A DNA stretch of 17,477 nt from Minisyncoccota bacterium (GTDB lineage Bacteria > Patescibacteriota > Microgenomatia > UBA1400 > PJMF01). Under the pieces are notes generated by a model, which saw only the letters and a list, made by a program, of their open reading frames with translations, was not told the origin of the DNA and did no database searches. This document shows positions 6,309 through 14,103 of the stretch, in pieces. Both the position numbers and the translations under genes were made by a program. Numbering within the stretch: position 1 is the first letter of the stretch; each line of letters opens with the position of its first letter. The DNA is taken from positions 942 through 18,418 of the forward strand of contig DOZC01000057.1 of assembly GCA_003518205.1 (NCBI GenBank), in the 5' to 3' direction.

Positions 6309-8118
6309 AGAAAGGAGTGGCGGTAAAATTGGCCATGGCTTGAGCTTCGACTTCAAGTTTGAGATCGAGAGATTGCTGCTGAAACCAACTAGTGCTGTCA
6401 GTATTATATGCCGAGAGAATAGTGGTGAAAGTTTGAAAAGGTAAAAAGCGATCAGGTAAATTTGTTTCCAGCTGAAGAGCTAGCGGAGCGGCGGTTGTTA
6501 ATTTGGGTTGATACCAGGCCGCACCGGTTTGATTGGAGATGGTCAGGCGATACCAACCCGGAATGGTGATGGGTCCCAGCTTTTGAGGTGCGAGGTTAAG
6601 ATTAAATTGGGGAGAAATCTCGGGAAAGCTTTCAGCAAAACTCACCTCAATGGTTTTACTCGGATTGTCCCCCAATTTGTATGATCCAGCTGGATAGGGC
6701 AAAACGTCTGAAGTTCCATTAATGGCAAAAACCAAATGATTCAGATCTAGTTGGTGAAAATAATCGATCCCCCCAGTGGTGTCCCCCCAGGTTGGATCGA
6801 TGGCGTGCCACTGATTGGTGGTAGTGTCAAAAAACTCAGGCCAAGCGTGAAGCACATCACTTTTAAGGAGTTCGGAAGTTAATCCCACCGGCCGTAATTT
6901 TTGGTTTTGAGTTTGAGCAAAACCCACCAACCGTCGGGCTGGAATATTTTTGGCTCGAGCTAAACTAATAAATAAATCAGTGTATTCTTGGCAAGTGGCT
7001 TGATCTGGTTGAGCCAAAGCAGCCAGAGCCCCCAATCGCTTCAGGTCTGGAGAAATCACAGGAATATAACTGAGAGCTTCAGTGGTAAATTGATAAATCT
7101 CGGTTGGACCGGCGAGCTTCTCCGCTGCTGCAGCAATTTTAGTATTGGCACTGGGCCAAAACTCTTGAGTTTTGGTATGACTGAGTAAGACTGGGGCGGG
7201 GGGAATCTTGGAGTTTGGATCAAGTGTGAGTTTAACTTTGACTTGAGCCGTAACCATCATGGCTCCATTAGCTGGCAAGACATAAGTGGCCAGCCAGTTG
7301 CCATCATCATCAACTTTCCATGACGCTGGTTCAGGGTCGATTAATTCGTAAAAAACCAATTGATTGGGTGTGTCTGGAGGAAAAGTGATTTGAGTTTGAA
7401 TTGGTTGATCGCCAGGATTGTCTAAAGGAAAATTAAGCTGGAGCTTGTAAAACTGCTCGCTGCCATAAACGCTGCTGATTCCTTGACTGGCATTGGTTTC
7501 AAAAGTGGTCGTCGTCAAACCATCTTGGAGCGAATGCCGCGTCGGAACGGGCAGACTCCGACTAGGAGGCCCCAACCCCGGTGGAGTTTTAATCATCACA
7601 GTATATTGTCGAAAATCATCTGCTTGAGCCAAGGGCGGCACCGCGACCTCCATCACTTTCCCGCTAACTTGAGCAATATCAGGATTATGATAACTAACCA
7701 CAAACTGAAGTTTTTTGGCCTCACCCACAATTTTTTCAGGAAAATCAAATGCAATGACAGTGTGATGATCGGCCACCGTGATTTGAGGAGTGAGAGTTTG
7801 GTTGCCGACCTTAACTAAAACTTGAGTTAAATTAACCGAACTAATGGTGAGGCTATATTTGTTGATAAAATAGGTGGGTTTGCGATTGGTGATGGCAAAG
7901 TTGTGTTCCACAAAAGTGTCGCCCTTGGGTGAAACAGTGTAGGTGGCGGCTAAATCAAACCAAAAATTATCATCAGCCATGACTTTGGTAGGAGTGAGAA
8001 TTGCCCCCAAGCTAAGAATTCCCAGGCCAAACAAAAACCCTAGCACTTGATTTGACAATCGCTGTTTTGACAAACGCCACCATCTGCTGATTTTGAAAAA
8101 CTTAAACTGCCGAAGCAT
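6163..8118 (-). CDS. Secreted, membrane-anchored transglutaminase-like protein
   Basis: From the ATG at 8118 this is a 651-residue protein. It has a basic N-terminus and hydrophobic signal segment (about 24-48) ending in KVMADD, a long beta-rich extracytoplasmic region, a transglutaminase-like domain, a further beta-rich region, a membrane helix (ILAGSGIVLAIGAWSLFFLG) and a basic tail. The papain-like triad is complete: Cys376 in QATCQEYTDLF, His424 in DVLHAWPEFF and Asp441 in WHAIDPTWG. It could be a protease, amidase or crosslinking enzyme acting outside the membrane. An upstream ATG at 8271 would lie deep inside uvrA and push the signal peptide inward, so 8118 is preferred; it overlaps the uvrA end by 17 bp. 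The C-terminus overlaps uvrC. It may partner with the 7TM protein 1.7 kb downstream, whose relatives carry an inactive domain of this type; that link is inference. Confidence 0.82.
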   Translation of the reverse strand: MLRQFKFFKISRWWRLSKQRLSNQVLGFLFGLGILSLGAILTPTKVMADDNFWFDLAATYTVSPKGDTFVEHNFAITNRKPTYFINKYSLTISSVNLTQVLVKVGNQTLTPQITVADHHTVIAFDFPEKIVGEAKKLQFVVSYHNPDIAQVSGKVMEVAVPPLAQADDFRQYTVMIKTPPGLGPPSRSLPVPTRHSLQDGLTTTTFETNASQGISSVYGSEQFYKLQLNFPLDNPGDQPIQTQITFPPDTPNQLVFYELIDPEPASWKVDDDGNWLATYVLPANGAMMVTAQVKVKLTLDPNSKIPPAPVLLSHTKTQEFWPSANTKIAAAAEKLAGPTEIYQFTTEALSYIPVISPDLKRLGALAALAQPDQATCQEYTDLFISLARAKNIPARRLVGFAQTQNQKLRPVGLTSELLKSDVLHAWPEFFDTTTNQWHAIDPTWGDTTGGIDYFHQLDLNHLVFAINGTSDVLPYPAGSYKLGDNPSKTIEVSFAESFPEISPQFNLNLAPQKLGPITIPGWYRLTISNQTGAAWYQPKLTTAAPLALQLETNLPDRFLPFQTFTTILSAYNTDSTSWFQQQSLDLKLEVEAQAMANFTATPFYVLPNQLKYLNFSIASQILAGSGIVLAIGAWSLFFLGRQRSHSLRRKS

Positions 8119-11100
8119 GCTTTTGATTGTACCAGGATGCCAGCTCGGCTTTGAGATATGTTCCAGTAAAAGACTGCGCACTTTGAGTGATTTGTTCGGG
8201 AGTTCCCACCGCCACAACTTCACCGCCGTACTCTCCTCCTTCTGGGCCAATATCAATGATCCAATCGGCATTTTTGATCACATCCAAATTGTGTTCAATT
8301 ACCACAACCGTGTTGTTCTGATCAACCAATTTATGAAGGACATTTAGAAGATTTTGGACATCAGCAAAATGCAACCCGGTGGTCGGTTCGTCCAACAAGT
8401 AAACCACATGATCGTTGGAGCGAAGACTGAGTTCTCGGGCTAATTTCACTCGTTGAGCTTCGCCGCCACTGAGGGTTGGAGCGGGCTGACCTAACTTTAA
8501 ATAACCCAAACCCACATCCATCAAAGTTTGGAGTTTATGTTTGATGAGAGAATGGCTGCTGAAAAACTCCACGGCTTCATCGATAGTGAGCTCTAGAACT
8601 TCCGCAATGGTTTTATCTTTGTAGGTAACCTGCAAAGTTTCTTCGTTGTAGCGTTTGCCATGACAAACATCGCAAGTTACATAAACATCGGGCAAAAACT
8701 GCATTTCGATTTTAATTTGACCATCACCCTGACAAGCTTCGCAGCGACCACCTTTAACATTAAAACTAAATCTGCCTTGGTTATAACCTCTGATTTTAGC
8801 TTCACGAGTGTTGGTAAAAACCTTTCGAATGTAATCAAAAAGTTTGGTGTAAGTGGCGGGATTAGATCTGGGAGTTTTGCCGATGGGACTTTGATCGATC
8901 AGAGCCAGTCTTTTAACCACATCTGGCACCATAACCTGATCAACTTTCCCAGGTTGGGTTTCTTGGTCGTACCCCAAGTGTTTTAGCAGGTGAGCATAAA
9001 GGGTGTCATGTAGTAAGGTGGATTTGCCAGAGCCGGAAATACCGGTAATACAAATAAATGATTTGAGCGGGAAGTCGACGTCAATGTTTTTCAAATTATG
9101 ATGGTTGGCGCCTCGTATGCTAATCACGGAACGATTAGTGATGGTTTCAGCTTCGCTGTCAGGGTCAATGTAGCGACGCTCGGCAGTAGTGGCGTCACTG
9201 GCAATGGTGGCGTCACTAACAGCGGCATTGGCGTTGATTAAATTAGCTAATTTTTGAGTTGAGTTTTTGCCCCGGTGAATATCTTTTTTTCGACTCAAAT
9301 ATTTGCCGGTTAAAGACTGAGGATTCTTGAGAATTTCGGCTGGAGTGCCTTGGGCCACAATTTCTCCCCCACCTCGTCCAGCAGCCGGACCAAAATCCAC
9401 AATATAATCAGCGGCCAACATAATGTCGCGATCATGCTCTACCACAATCACGGTATTGCCCTGATCGCGCAGATTTTTGAGAGTCTCAATCAACTGGTGA
9501 TTGTCGCGAGAATGCAATCCAATGGTGGGTTCATCCAAAATGTATAACACCCCAGTTAAACCAGTGCCGATTTGAGACGCCAATCTAATGCGTTGAGCCT
9601 CACCTCCAGCCAAAGTCGAGGCCTCGCGACTGAGAGTGAGATAATTCAGACCCACAGCCGACAGGAATTTTAATCGAGTCACAATTTCTTTTAAAATCGG
9701 AGCCGAAATAGTTGTTTCTTTTTGACTCAGTGAAGTGTCAGTGGCCGTGGTTTCAGCCAAGACTTGAGCCCATTCCAGGGAACGCAAAATGGTCGAACTG
9801 GTAATTTCAGCAATGGTTTTTCCCGTCACTGTTACCCCCAGTGCCTCAGGTTTCAAGCGTTGACCCTGACAGGCCGGACAGGTTTCGCGATACATAAATT
9901 GTTCGATTTCTCTGCGAATAAAATCACTTTCAGTTTCAGTGTAGCGACGTTCAAGATTGGTGATAAAACCCTCAAACTGCCGAGCAATAGTGGTGCTTTC
10001 ACCAAACCGATTATCTCCGGTAACGTGGTAAATTTGATCTGAACCATACAACAGCGTGTGTTGAAATTCAGGACTCATGGTTTCAAACCCAGTTTTGTGA
10101 AAATCATAACCCGCTTCAGCCACCACTTGCTCCACCAGTCTAGCCCACCAGCTGTCATTGCCCATCATTCTGGCAAAAGGAATAATGGCACCCTCACTCA
10201 AAGTTAAACTGGGAGCCACAATTTTTTCAGGATTGAGTTTTAAAAGTGACCCCAAACCATGACAAGTCGGACAGGCTCCTTCCGGAGAATTAAATGAAAA
10301 TAATCTTGGTTCCAGTTCTTGAATTGAAATGCCACAAAAACTACAAGCCAATTTCTCACTAAACAACTGATCTTTCCAATGTTCAGGTTTTTCTGGAAAA
10401 GCAAAACTCGAATCTTCAATCCAACTGGCAATCACCAAACCATTGGAAAGTTTCAGAGCTTCTTCCAGCGATTGAGCCAAACGCCGACGAAAAATGCCTC
10501 GTTCTGACTCAGCTTTGGCTTGTTGAGAGCTCAGCGTCAATCGATCCACGATGACTTCGATAGTGTGTTTATTGGTTTTGATTAAAGTTAAATTGCTTGA
10601 TAAATCAAAGTATTGACCATCAATTCGGCTTCGACTGTAGCCTTTTTTTTGAAGATTTTCAAACAAACTGCTAAATTCACCTTTGCGATTTTGGATGACT
10701 GGCGCCAAAATTTGGAGTCTGACTGGTTGGCCGTTGAGTCGGGTTTCAAGTTCCTCAAAAATATGCCCCACAATTTGATCCACACTTTGAGTTGAGATTT
10801 CTCGACCACACTGAGCACAGTGAGGATGACCAATTCGCGCAAACAATAACCGGAGATAATCATAAATTTCAGTAATGGTGCCCACAGTTGATCGCGGATT
10901 ATGAGAAGTAGTTTTTTGATCAATCGAAATCGCTGGTGATAACCCCACGATCTGATCCACATCAGGTTTGCTCATGACTCCCAAAAACTGTCGGGCATAC
11001 GAACTCAATGACTCCACATACCGGCGTTGTCCCTCAGCATAGAGGGTATCGAAAGCCAAGGAAGTTTTACCGCTTCCAGACAGCCCAGTAAAAACCACTA

Positions 11101-11188
11101 ACTTATTTTTGGGAATAGTTAGGTTAATGTTTTTGAGATTGTGAGCTCTGGCACCAGTGATGATGATCGAGTCTAAAGCAGTTGACAT
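8102..11188 (-). CDS. uvrA: Excinuclease ABC subunit A (UvrA)
   Basis: UvrA is the ATP-driven damage sensor of nucleotide excision repair. It loads UvrB onto lesions. Both ABC modules are present: Walker A GLSGSGKT at 35-42 and GISGSGKS at about 716-723; signatures TLAGGEAQRIRLA near 525-537 and TLSGGEAQRVKLA in the second half; and Walker B regions ILDEPTIGLH and LLDEPTTGLH. Zinc-binding pairs CSFC/CPTC (282-309), CPAC (437-440) and CEAC/CDVC are visible. At 1028 residues it is longer than the usual 940 or so. Much of the excess is a low-complexity linker at about 635-690 between the halves, containing an in-frame 18-bp repeat. The first signature has Ala where Ser is common. The ATG at 11188 gives the normal N-terminus. 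The A-rich leader has no Shine-Dalgarno motif. Confidence 0.97.
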   Translation of the reverse strand: MSTALDSIIITGARAHNLKNINLTIPKNKLVVFTGLSGSGKTSLAFDTLYAEGQRRYVESLSSYARQFLGVMSKPDVDQIVGLSPAISIDQKTTSHNPRSTVGTITEIYDYLRLLFARIGHPHCAQCGREISTQSVDQIVGHIFEELETRLNGQPVRLQILAPVIQNRKGEFSSLFENLQKKGYSRSRIDGQYFDLSSNLTLIKTNKHTIEVIVDRLTLSSQQAKAESERGIFRRRLAQSLEEALKLSNGLVIASWIEDSSFAFPEKPEHWKDQLFSEKLACSFCGISIQELEPRLFSFNSPEGACPTCHGLGSLLKLNPEKIVAPSLTLSEGAIIPFARMMGNDSWWARLVEQVVAEAGYDFHKTGFETMSPEFQHTLLYGSDQIYHVTGDNRFGESTTIARQFEGFITNLERRYTETESDFIRREIEQFMYRETCPACQGQRLKPEALGVTVTGKTIAEITSSTILRSLEWAQVLAETTATDTSLSQKETTISAPILKEIVTRLKFLSAVGLNYLTLSREASTLAGGEAQRIRLASQIGTGLTGVLYILDEPTIGLHSRDNHQLIETLKNLRDQGNTVIVVEHDRDIMLAADYIVDFGPAAGRGGGEIVAQGTPAEILKNPQSLTGKYLSRKKDIHRGKNSTQKLANLINANAAVSDATIASDATTAERRYIDPDSEAETITNRSVISIRGANHHNLKNIDVDFPLKSFICITGISGSGKSTLLHDTLYAHLLKHLGYDQETQPGKVDQVMVPDVVKRLALIDQSPIGKTPRSNPATYTKLFDYIRKVFTNTREAKIRGYNQGRFSFNVKGGRCEACQGDGQIKIEMQFLPDVYVTCDVCHGKRYNEETLQVTYKDKTIAEVLELTIDEAVEFFSSHSLIKHKLQTLMDVGLGYLKLGQPAPTLSGGEAQRVKLARELSLRSNDHVVYLLDEPTTGLHFADVQNLLNVLHKLVDQNNTVVVIEHNLDVIKNADWIIDIGPEGGEYGGEVVAVGTPEQITQSAQSFTGTYLKAELASWYNQKHASAV
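8126..8134 (-). promoter_or_regulatory. Possible internal extended -10 element before the transglutaminase gene
   Basis: The minus strand reads TGG-TACAAT ending 7 bp before the ATG at 8118. These bases also encode Trp-Tyr-Asn near the C-terminus of UvrA, so the match may be chance. The spacing equals that of the 7TM gene promoter and would again give a leaderless transcript. There is no convincing -35 element. Confidence 0.3.
9190..9217. repeat. In-frame 18-bp-period direct repeat in the uvrA linker
   Basis: TGGCGTCACT occurs at 9190-9199 and again at 9208-9217. The 18-bp period is six codons, giving the tandem peptide SDATIA-SDATTA in the UvrA inter-domain linker. It looks like a recent in-frame duplication in a tolerant region. 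Confidence 0.8.
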
Positions 11189-11280
11189 AAAGTTTTTATT
11201 TTTTATTTTTGGTAGGGGGCGCCGCAGTCTAGGGCGCTACCGATTCGCCTCGGCTGCGGCTTAAAACTGGCCCGCTATTA

Positions 11281-11296
11281 GAACTAGTTCGAACTA
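11281..11296. promoter_or_regulatory. Overlapping palindromes, candidate operator upstream of uvrA
   Basis: GAACTAGTTCGAACTA contains two perfect overlapping palindromes, GAACTAGTTC (10 bp) and TAGTTCGAACTA (12 bp), made from repeated GAAC/GTTC half-sites. GAAC/GTTC half-sites are used by LexA in many bacteria, and uvrA is a common LexA target. The spacing here (2 or 0 bp) differs from the known GAAC-N4-GTTC box, so assignment to LexA is speculative. Confidence 0.3.
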
Positions 11297-11306
11297 AATT
11301 AAGCTC

Positions 11307-11329
11307 AAAATGTTCCCCAAAATGTCCCC
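11307..11329. repeat. Imperfect tandem repeat in the uvrA upstream region
   Basis: AAAATGTTCCCC (11307-11318) is followed directly by AAAATGTCCCC (11319-11329), two copies differing by one base. It lies between the TATACT-like hexamer and the GAACTA palindrome. Function unknown. Confidence 0.6.
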
Positions 11330-11371
11330 TAGTATACCCGAAATTAGTTGGGGTTGGAAGTCAGGCGGGTT

Positions 11372-13675
11372 TCACACTAAAGTCTTGGCCAAATCTCTGA
11401 GCTTGGCTGCCAACTCAAAATCCATGTCATCAGCAGCTTGATGCATTCGGCGGCGAAGTTTGGTGTGAAGTTTTTGTTTATCGGCAGGGGTTAAACTTTC
11501 GGGATCAAAATTATTGATATCAATACCATCTTTTTTGGAGAGTTGAATCATCCAAGGGTCTTTGGAACCAGATTTTTCGGGTCTAATTTGGTGATTGGTG
11601 TAGCCTGGATGAGCTCGTTTTTCTTTGGCTTCATCAGTGAGTAATAAATTTGTTCTAATAGCTTTATTTATTCCGATAGGAGAAATATTATGATCACGGT
11701 TATATTGGATTTGATATTCGCGACGACGCACAGTCTCGTCGATGGCTAACTGCATCGATTTAGTCACCTTGTCAGCATATAAAATCACCTTACCATTAAC
11801 GTGACGAGCAGCCCGACCCATAGTTTGAATCAGTGAAGTGGCGGAGCGCAAAAAGCCTTCTTTGTCAGCATCCAAAATGGCCACCAAGCTCACTTCTGGC
11901 AAGTCCAAGCCCTCTCGCAGCAAGTTAATGCCGATAACCACATCGTAGGTTCCCTGCCTGAGCTCTTCCAAAATACTGGAGCGTTCTAAAGTTTCGATAT
12001 CAGAATGCAGGTAAGCAACTTTGGGAAGTTCTGGCAAGTCTTGCAAAATAGTTTTGGTAACTGTGGGCAAACCATCAGCGTCTAGCCCCGGCTCAGCAAA
12101 GGCATCGCCTTGGCGACTCAAAAGTTTTTCGATTTTGGTTTTGTCGTTTAAATAATCAGTCAAAGCTTCAGCCATTTTTTTTGTTAATGTCGTCACCAGC
12201 ACTCGCTCCCCCACTAGTTTGCGTTTGAGGATTTCGCGGAGCAAATTTTCCAGCTGAGCCTGACTGGGTCGAATCTCAATTACCGGGTCCAAAAGCCCAG
12301 TTGGTCTGACTAATTGTTCCACCACAAAATTGTCAGCCTGAGCCACTTCCCAAGGATTTGGTGTGGCCGAGACGTAGAGGCGTTGCTGAGTTTTTTGCAA
12401 AAATTCTTGAAACTGGAGTGGTCGGTTATCAGCGGCACTGGGCAGTCTAAAGCCATAGTTAATCAAGGTTTCTTTTCGGGCTCGATCTCCATGATGCATG
12501 CCTCTGACTTGAGGCAAAGAGATATGGCTTTCGTCGATTAAAGTTAAAAAGGACGGCTCAACGCCAGTTTTTAAGCCAGTTTGAAGCTGACCAAACTTAG
12601 CCACATTGGCTTTAAAATATTCCAATAGCGTAAATGGTGGTTCGCCCGGCTTTCGACCATCAAAATATCTGGAATAGTTTTCAATGCCGTTCACAAAACC
12701 AAACTCCCGAATCATTTCCAGATCATAAGTCACTTTTTGTTGCAGCCGATAAGCTTCCAGGGGCTTATTTTCTAGTTTGAGCTCTGCCACTCGCTGATGG
12801 AGATCTAGTTCAATTTGCGCTATGGATGCTTGTTGACTAACCGGGTTGATGACGTAATGCTTGGCGGGGAAAAGAATAAACTTGCGATTTCCTGGAGAAT
12901 TAATTAAACCACCCCACTCCGACTGGTATCGCCCACCAGTAGTAGGAGCGGTCGGCTCTAAGATCGAGCCACTCATAGGGTCGATGGGAGTTAGACTCAC
13001 AATCCGATTTTCTAAAGTATCAATTTTCAAGGCAAAATCCAAATAGGCCGGCCAGATTTGAATCACATCTCCCCGCAACCGATAACTACCGCGCCGAAAC
13101 TCCATTTCGGAGCGATCATATTGAAGATTAGTCAGTTGCAAGAGCAAAGTTTCTCGCGAAATTAACTCCCCTTCCATCATTTCTAAAAGATATTGACCAT
13201 ATTCAACCGGCGAACCAAGGTTGTAAATACATGACACTGAGGCCACCACAATTACGTCGGGTCTGGTTAATAAGTTGGTGGTAGTAGCCAGGCGTAATCT
13301 GTCGATTTCGTCATTAATTTGAGCTTCTTTTTCGATGTAAGTGTCGGTGCTAGGAATGTAGGCTTCAGGCTGATAATAATCGTAATAAGACACAAAATAG
13401 CTGACGGCACTTTTAGGAAAAAACTCTCGAAATTCTTGATAAAGTTGAGCGGCTAAAGTTTTATTGTGGGCTACGACTAGAGTGGGTTTCTGAGTATTGG
13501 CAATCAGATTAGCCATGGTGTAAGTTTTACCAGAGCCAGTTACCCCCAACAAAACTTGATCAGTTTTACCTGACTGAATTTGCTGAGTTAGTTTGGCAAT
13601 GGCCTCAGGTTGATCACCGGTAGGGGTAAAGGGAGCCTGAAGCTCAAAAAGTTGGTGGGAGGTTAAATCAGACAT
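11372..13675 (-). CDS. uvrB: Excinuclease ABC subunit B (UvrB)
   Basis: UvrB is the DNA-opening helicase-like subunit that verifies damage and recruits UvrC. Counting from the ATG at 13675 (767 residues): Walker A GVTGSGKT at 44-51, the damage-probing beta-hairpin region YYDYYQPEAYIPSTDTYIEK from about 97, DESHISLPQVRGMHHGDRAR near 381-400, YVSATPNPWE, REGLDLPEVSLVAILDADKEG, QTMGRAARH and a C-terminal UVR motif (MHQAADDMDFELAAKLRDLA). The protein is about 90-100 residues longer than typical. One clear insertion of about 40 residues (511-551) lies between KKMAEALTDYL and YLHSDIETLER. A TTG at 13717 would add 14 residues; the ATG fits the family N-terminus better. A -10 hexamer lies about 90 bp upstream. 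It is the first gene of the minus-strand run and is followed by uvrA after 183 bp. Confidence 0.97.
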   Translation of the reverse strand: MSDLTSHQLFELQAPFTPTGDQPEAIAKLTQQIQSGKTDQVLLGVTGSGKTYTMANLIANTQKPTLVVAHNKTLAAQLYQEFREFFPKSAVSYFVSYYDYYQPEAYIPSTDTYIEKEAQINDEIDRLRLATTTNLLTRPDVIVVASVSCIYNLGSPVEYGQYLLEMMEGELISRETLLLQLTNLQYDRSEMEFRRGSYRLRGDVIQIWPAYLDFALKIDTLENRIVSLTPIDPMSGSILEPTAPTTGGRYQSEWGGLINSPGNRKFILFPAKHYVINPVSQQASIAQIELDLHQRVAELKLENKPLEAYRLQQKVTYDLEMIREFGFVNGIENYSRYFDGRKPGEPPFTLLEYFKANVAKFGQLQTGLKTGVEPSFLTLIDESHISLPQVRGMHHGDRARKETLINYGFRLPSAADNRPLQFQEFLQKTQQRLYVSATPNPWEVAQADNFVVEQLVRPTGLLDPVIEIRPSQAQLENLLREILKRKLVGERVLVTTLTKKMAEALTDYLNDKTKIEKLLSRQGDAFAEPGLDADGLPTVTKTILQDLPELPKVAYLHSDIETLERSSILEELRQGTYDVVIGINLLREGLDLPEVSLVAILDADKEGFLRSATSLIQTMGRAARHVNGKVILYADKVTKSMQLAIDETVRRREYQIQYNRDHNISPIGINKAIRTNLLLTDEAKEKRAHPGYTNHQIRPEKSGSKDPWMIQLSKKDGIDINNFDPESLTPADKQKLHTKLRRRMHQAADDMDFELAAKLRDLAKTLV

Positions 13676-13764
13676 GATGGGACTTTGTGAGACTTTGTGG
13701 ACGACCGACGGCGGCAAATCATGGTTGATAAACTTGCCAAGTAGCTCAAATGGCTAAAGAGGAG

Positions 13765-13770
13765 ATTATA
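13765..13770 (-). promoter_or_regulatory. Probable uvrB promoter -10 hexamer
   Basis: The minus strand has a perfect TATAAT here, about 90 bp upstream of the uvrB ATG. The best -35 candidate, TTCAAT with a 17-bp spacer, matches the consensus at only three positions. It faces away from the tRNA promoter, as expected for a divergent intergenic region. Confidence 0.45.
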
Positions 13771-13796
13771 CCGGACTTTACCTCGAAATTGAAGCC

Positions 13797-13813
13797 ACCG
13801 GCGTCACGCCGGT
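13797..13813. repeat. Short perfect inverted repeat between divergent promoters
   Basis: ACCGGCG-TCA-CGCCGGT is a 7-bp stem with a 3-base loop between the uvrB and tRNA-Arg promoters. No T-run follows on either strand, so it does not look like a terminator. It may be an operator or may have no role. Confidence 0.5.
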
Positions 13814-13846
13814 TGGCTGACCACCTGGTAAAACTCCAGTGGAAAA

Positions 13847-13855
13847 TGTTACAAT
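13847..13855 (+). promoter_or_regulatory. Extended -10 promoter for the tRNA cluster
   Basis: TGT-TACAAT is an extended -10 element (TGN plus five of six TATAAT positions), ending about 53 bp before the first tRNA-Arg. A -35 element is weak or absent. It would drive the tRNA-Arg pair and possibly the HNH gene and tRNA-His. Confidence 0.45.
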
Positions 13856-13908
13856 CACTCGATAAGTCTGATGGGCGGTTGAAGCAAATTTGCTGGTCCC
13901 AGTTTTTA

Positions 13909-13982
13909 GCGCCAATAGCTCAGTTGGATAGAGCGGCTGCCTTCTAAGCAGTAGGTCACAGGTTCGAGTCCTGTTTGGCGCA
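13909..13982 (+). tRNA. tRNA-Arg(UCU)
   Basis: A complete 74-nt cloverleaf with acceptor GCGCCAA/TTGGCGC, D arm GCTC/GAGC, anticodon arm GCTGC-CTTCTAA-GCAGT and T arm ACAGG-TTCGAGT-CCTGT. The anticodon TCT is at 13943-13945 and reads AGA/AGG. The discriminator is A. The next bases are CCT, so CCA is not encoded and must be added by a CCA-adding enzyme. Confidence 0.97.
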
Positions 13983-13985
13983 CCT

Positions 13986-14020
13986 ATCTGATATCCGGCA
14001 TCCGGCATCAGACATCAGAT
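13986..14020. repeat. Degenerate 7-bp tandem repeat, block 1
   Basis: The whole spacer between the two tRNA-Arg genes reads as five heptads in register: ATCTGAT, ATCCGGC, ATCCGGC, ATCAGAC, ATCAGAT. The outer units form an inverted repeat, TATCTGAT (13985-13992) with ATCAGATA (14014-14021). It is the same motif family as block 2, which lies beyond the second tRNA-Arg. Confidence 0.75.
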
Positions 14021-14022
14021 AT

Positions 14023-14096
14023 GCACTCGTAGCTCAGTTGGATAGAGCATCAGTTTCCGGAACTGAGGGTCGTGCGTTCAATTCGCACCGAGTGCA
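14023..14096 (+). tRNA. tRNA-Arg(CCG)
   Basis: A complete 74-nt cloverleaf with acceptor GCACTCG/CGAGTGC, D arm GCTC/GAGC, anticodon arm TCAGT-TTCCGGA-ACTGA and T arm GTGCG-TTCAATT-CGCAC. The anticodon CCG is at 14057-14059 and reads CGG. The discriminator is A; CTT follows, so CCA is not encoded. It is flanked on both sides by heptad repeat blocks. Confidence 0.97.
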
Positions 14097-14103
14097 CTTT
14101 CCG

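Larger units (their letters stand above)
11189..11371 (-). promoter_or_regulatory. uvrB-uvrA intergenic region and structured uvrA leader
   Basis: This 183-bp gap is the longest between minus-strand genes here. Reading toward uvrA it holds a TATACT -10-like hexamer near 11332-11337 with no good -35, a double GAACTA palindrome (11281-11296) and then a GC-rich block. That block can fold two exclusive ways: GCCGCAG (11254-11260) with CTGCGGC (11221-11227), or GGTAGCGCC (11233-11241) with GGCG and CTACC (11211-11223). An A-rich stretch leads to the ATG. It could be an attenuator-like leader or only a promoter and spacer. No known RNA family was recognised. Confidence 0.4.

Noticed and set aside
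7483..7818. Plus-strand open frame of 111 codons
   Set aside because: It is antisense to the transglutaminase-like gene, with no start signal and no recognisable domain.
8119..8271. Upstream ATG extending the transglutaminase-like protein by 51 residues
   Set aside because: It would overlap uvrA by 170 bp and bury the signal peptide. The ATG at 8118 gives a normal N-terminal signal sequence.
10588..10962. Open frame of 124 codons on the minus strand inside uvrA
   Set aside because: It is an alternative frame of uvrA, which is fully conserved there. The composition is not protein-like and no family is recognisable.
11281..11296. Canonical LexA/SOS box upstream of uvrA
   Set aside because: The half-sites fit, but the spacing does not match GAAC-N4-GTTC or other known boxes. 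It is kept only as a candidate operator.
13797..13813. GC-rich hairpin as a transcription terminator
   Set aside because: There is no T-run after it on either strand, and no gene ends beside it.
13778..14008. Minus-strand open frame of 76 codons containing NRTRTCDLLLRRQPLYPTEL
   Set aside because: It is antisense to tRNA-Arg(UCU). This peptide is a well-known spurious translation of the reverse strand of tRNA genes.
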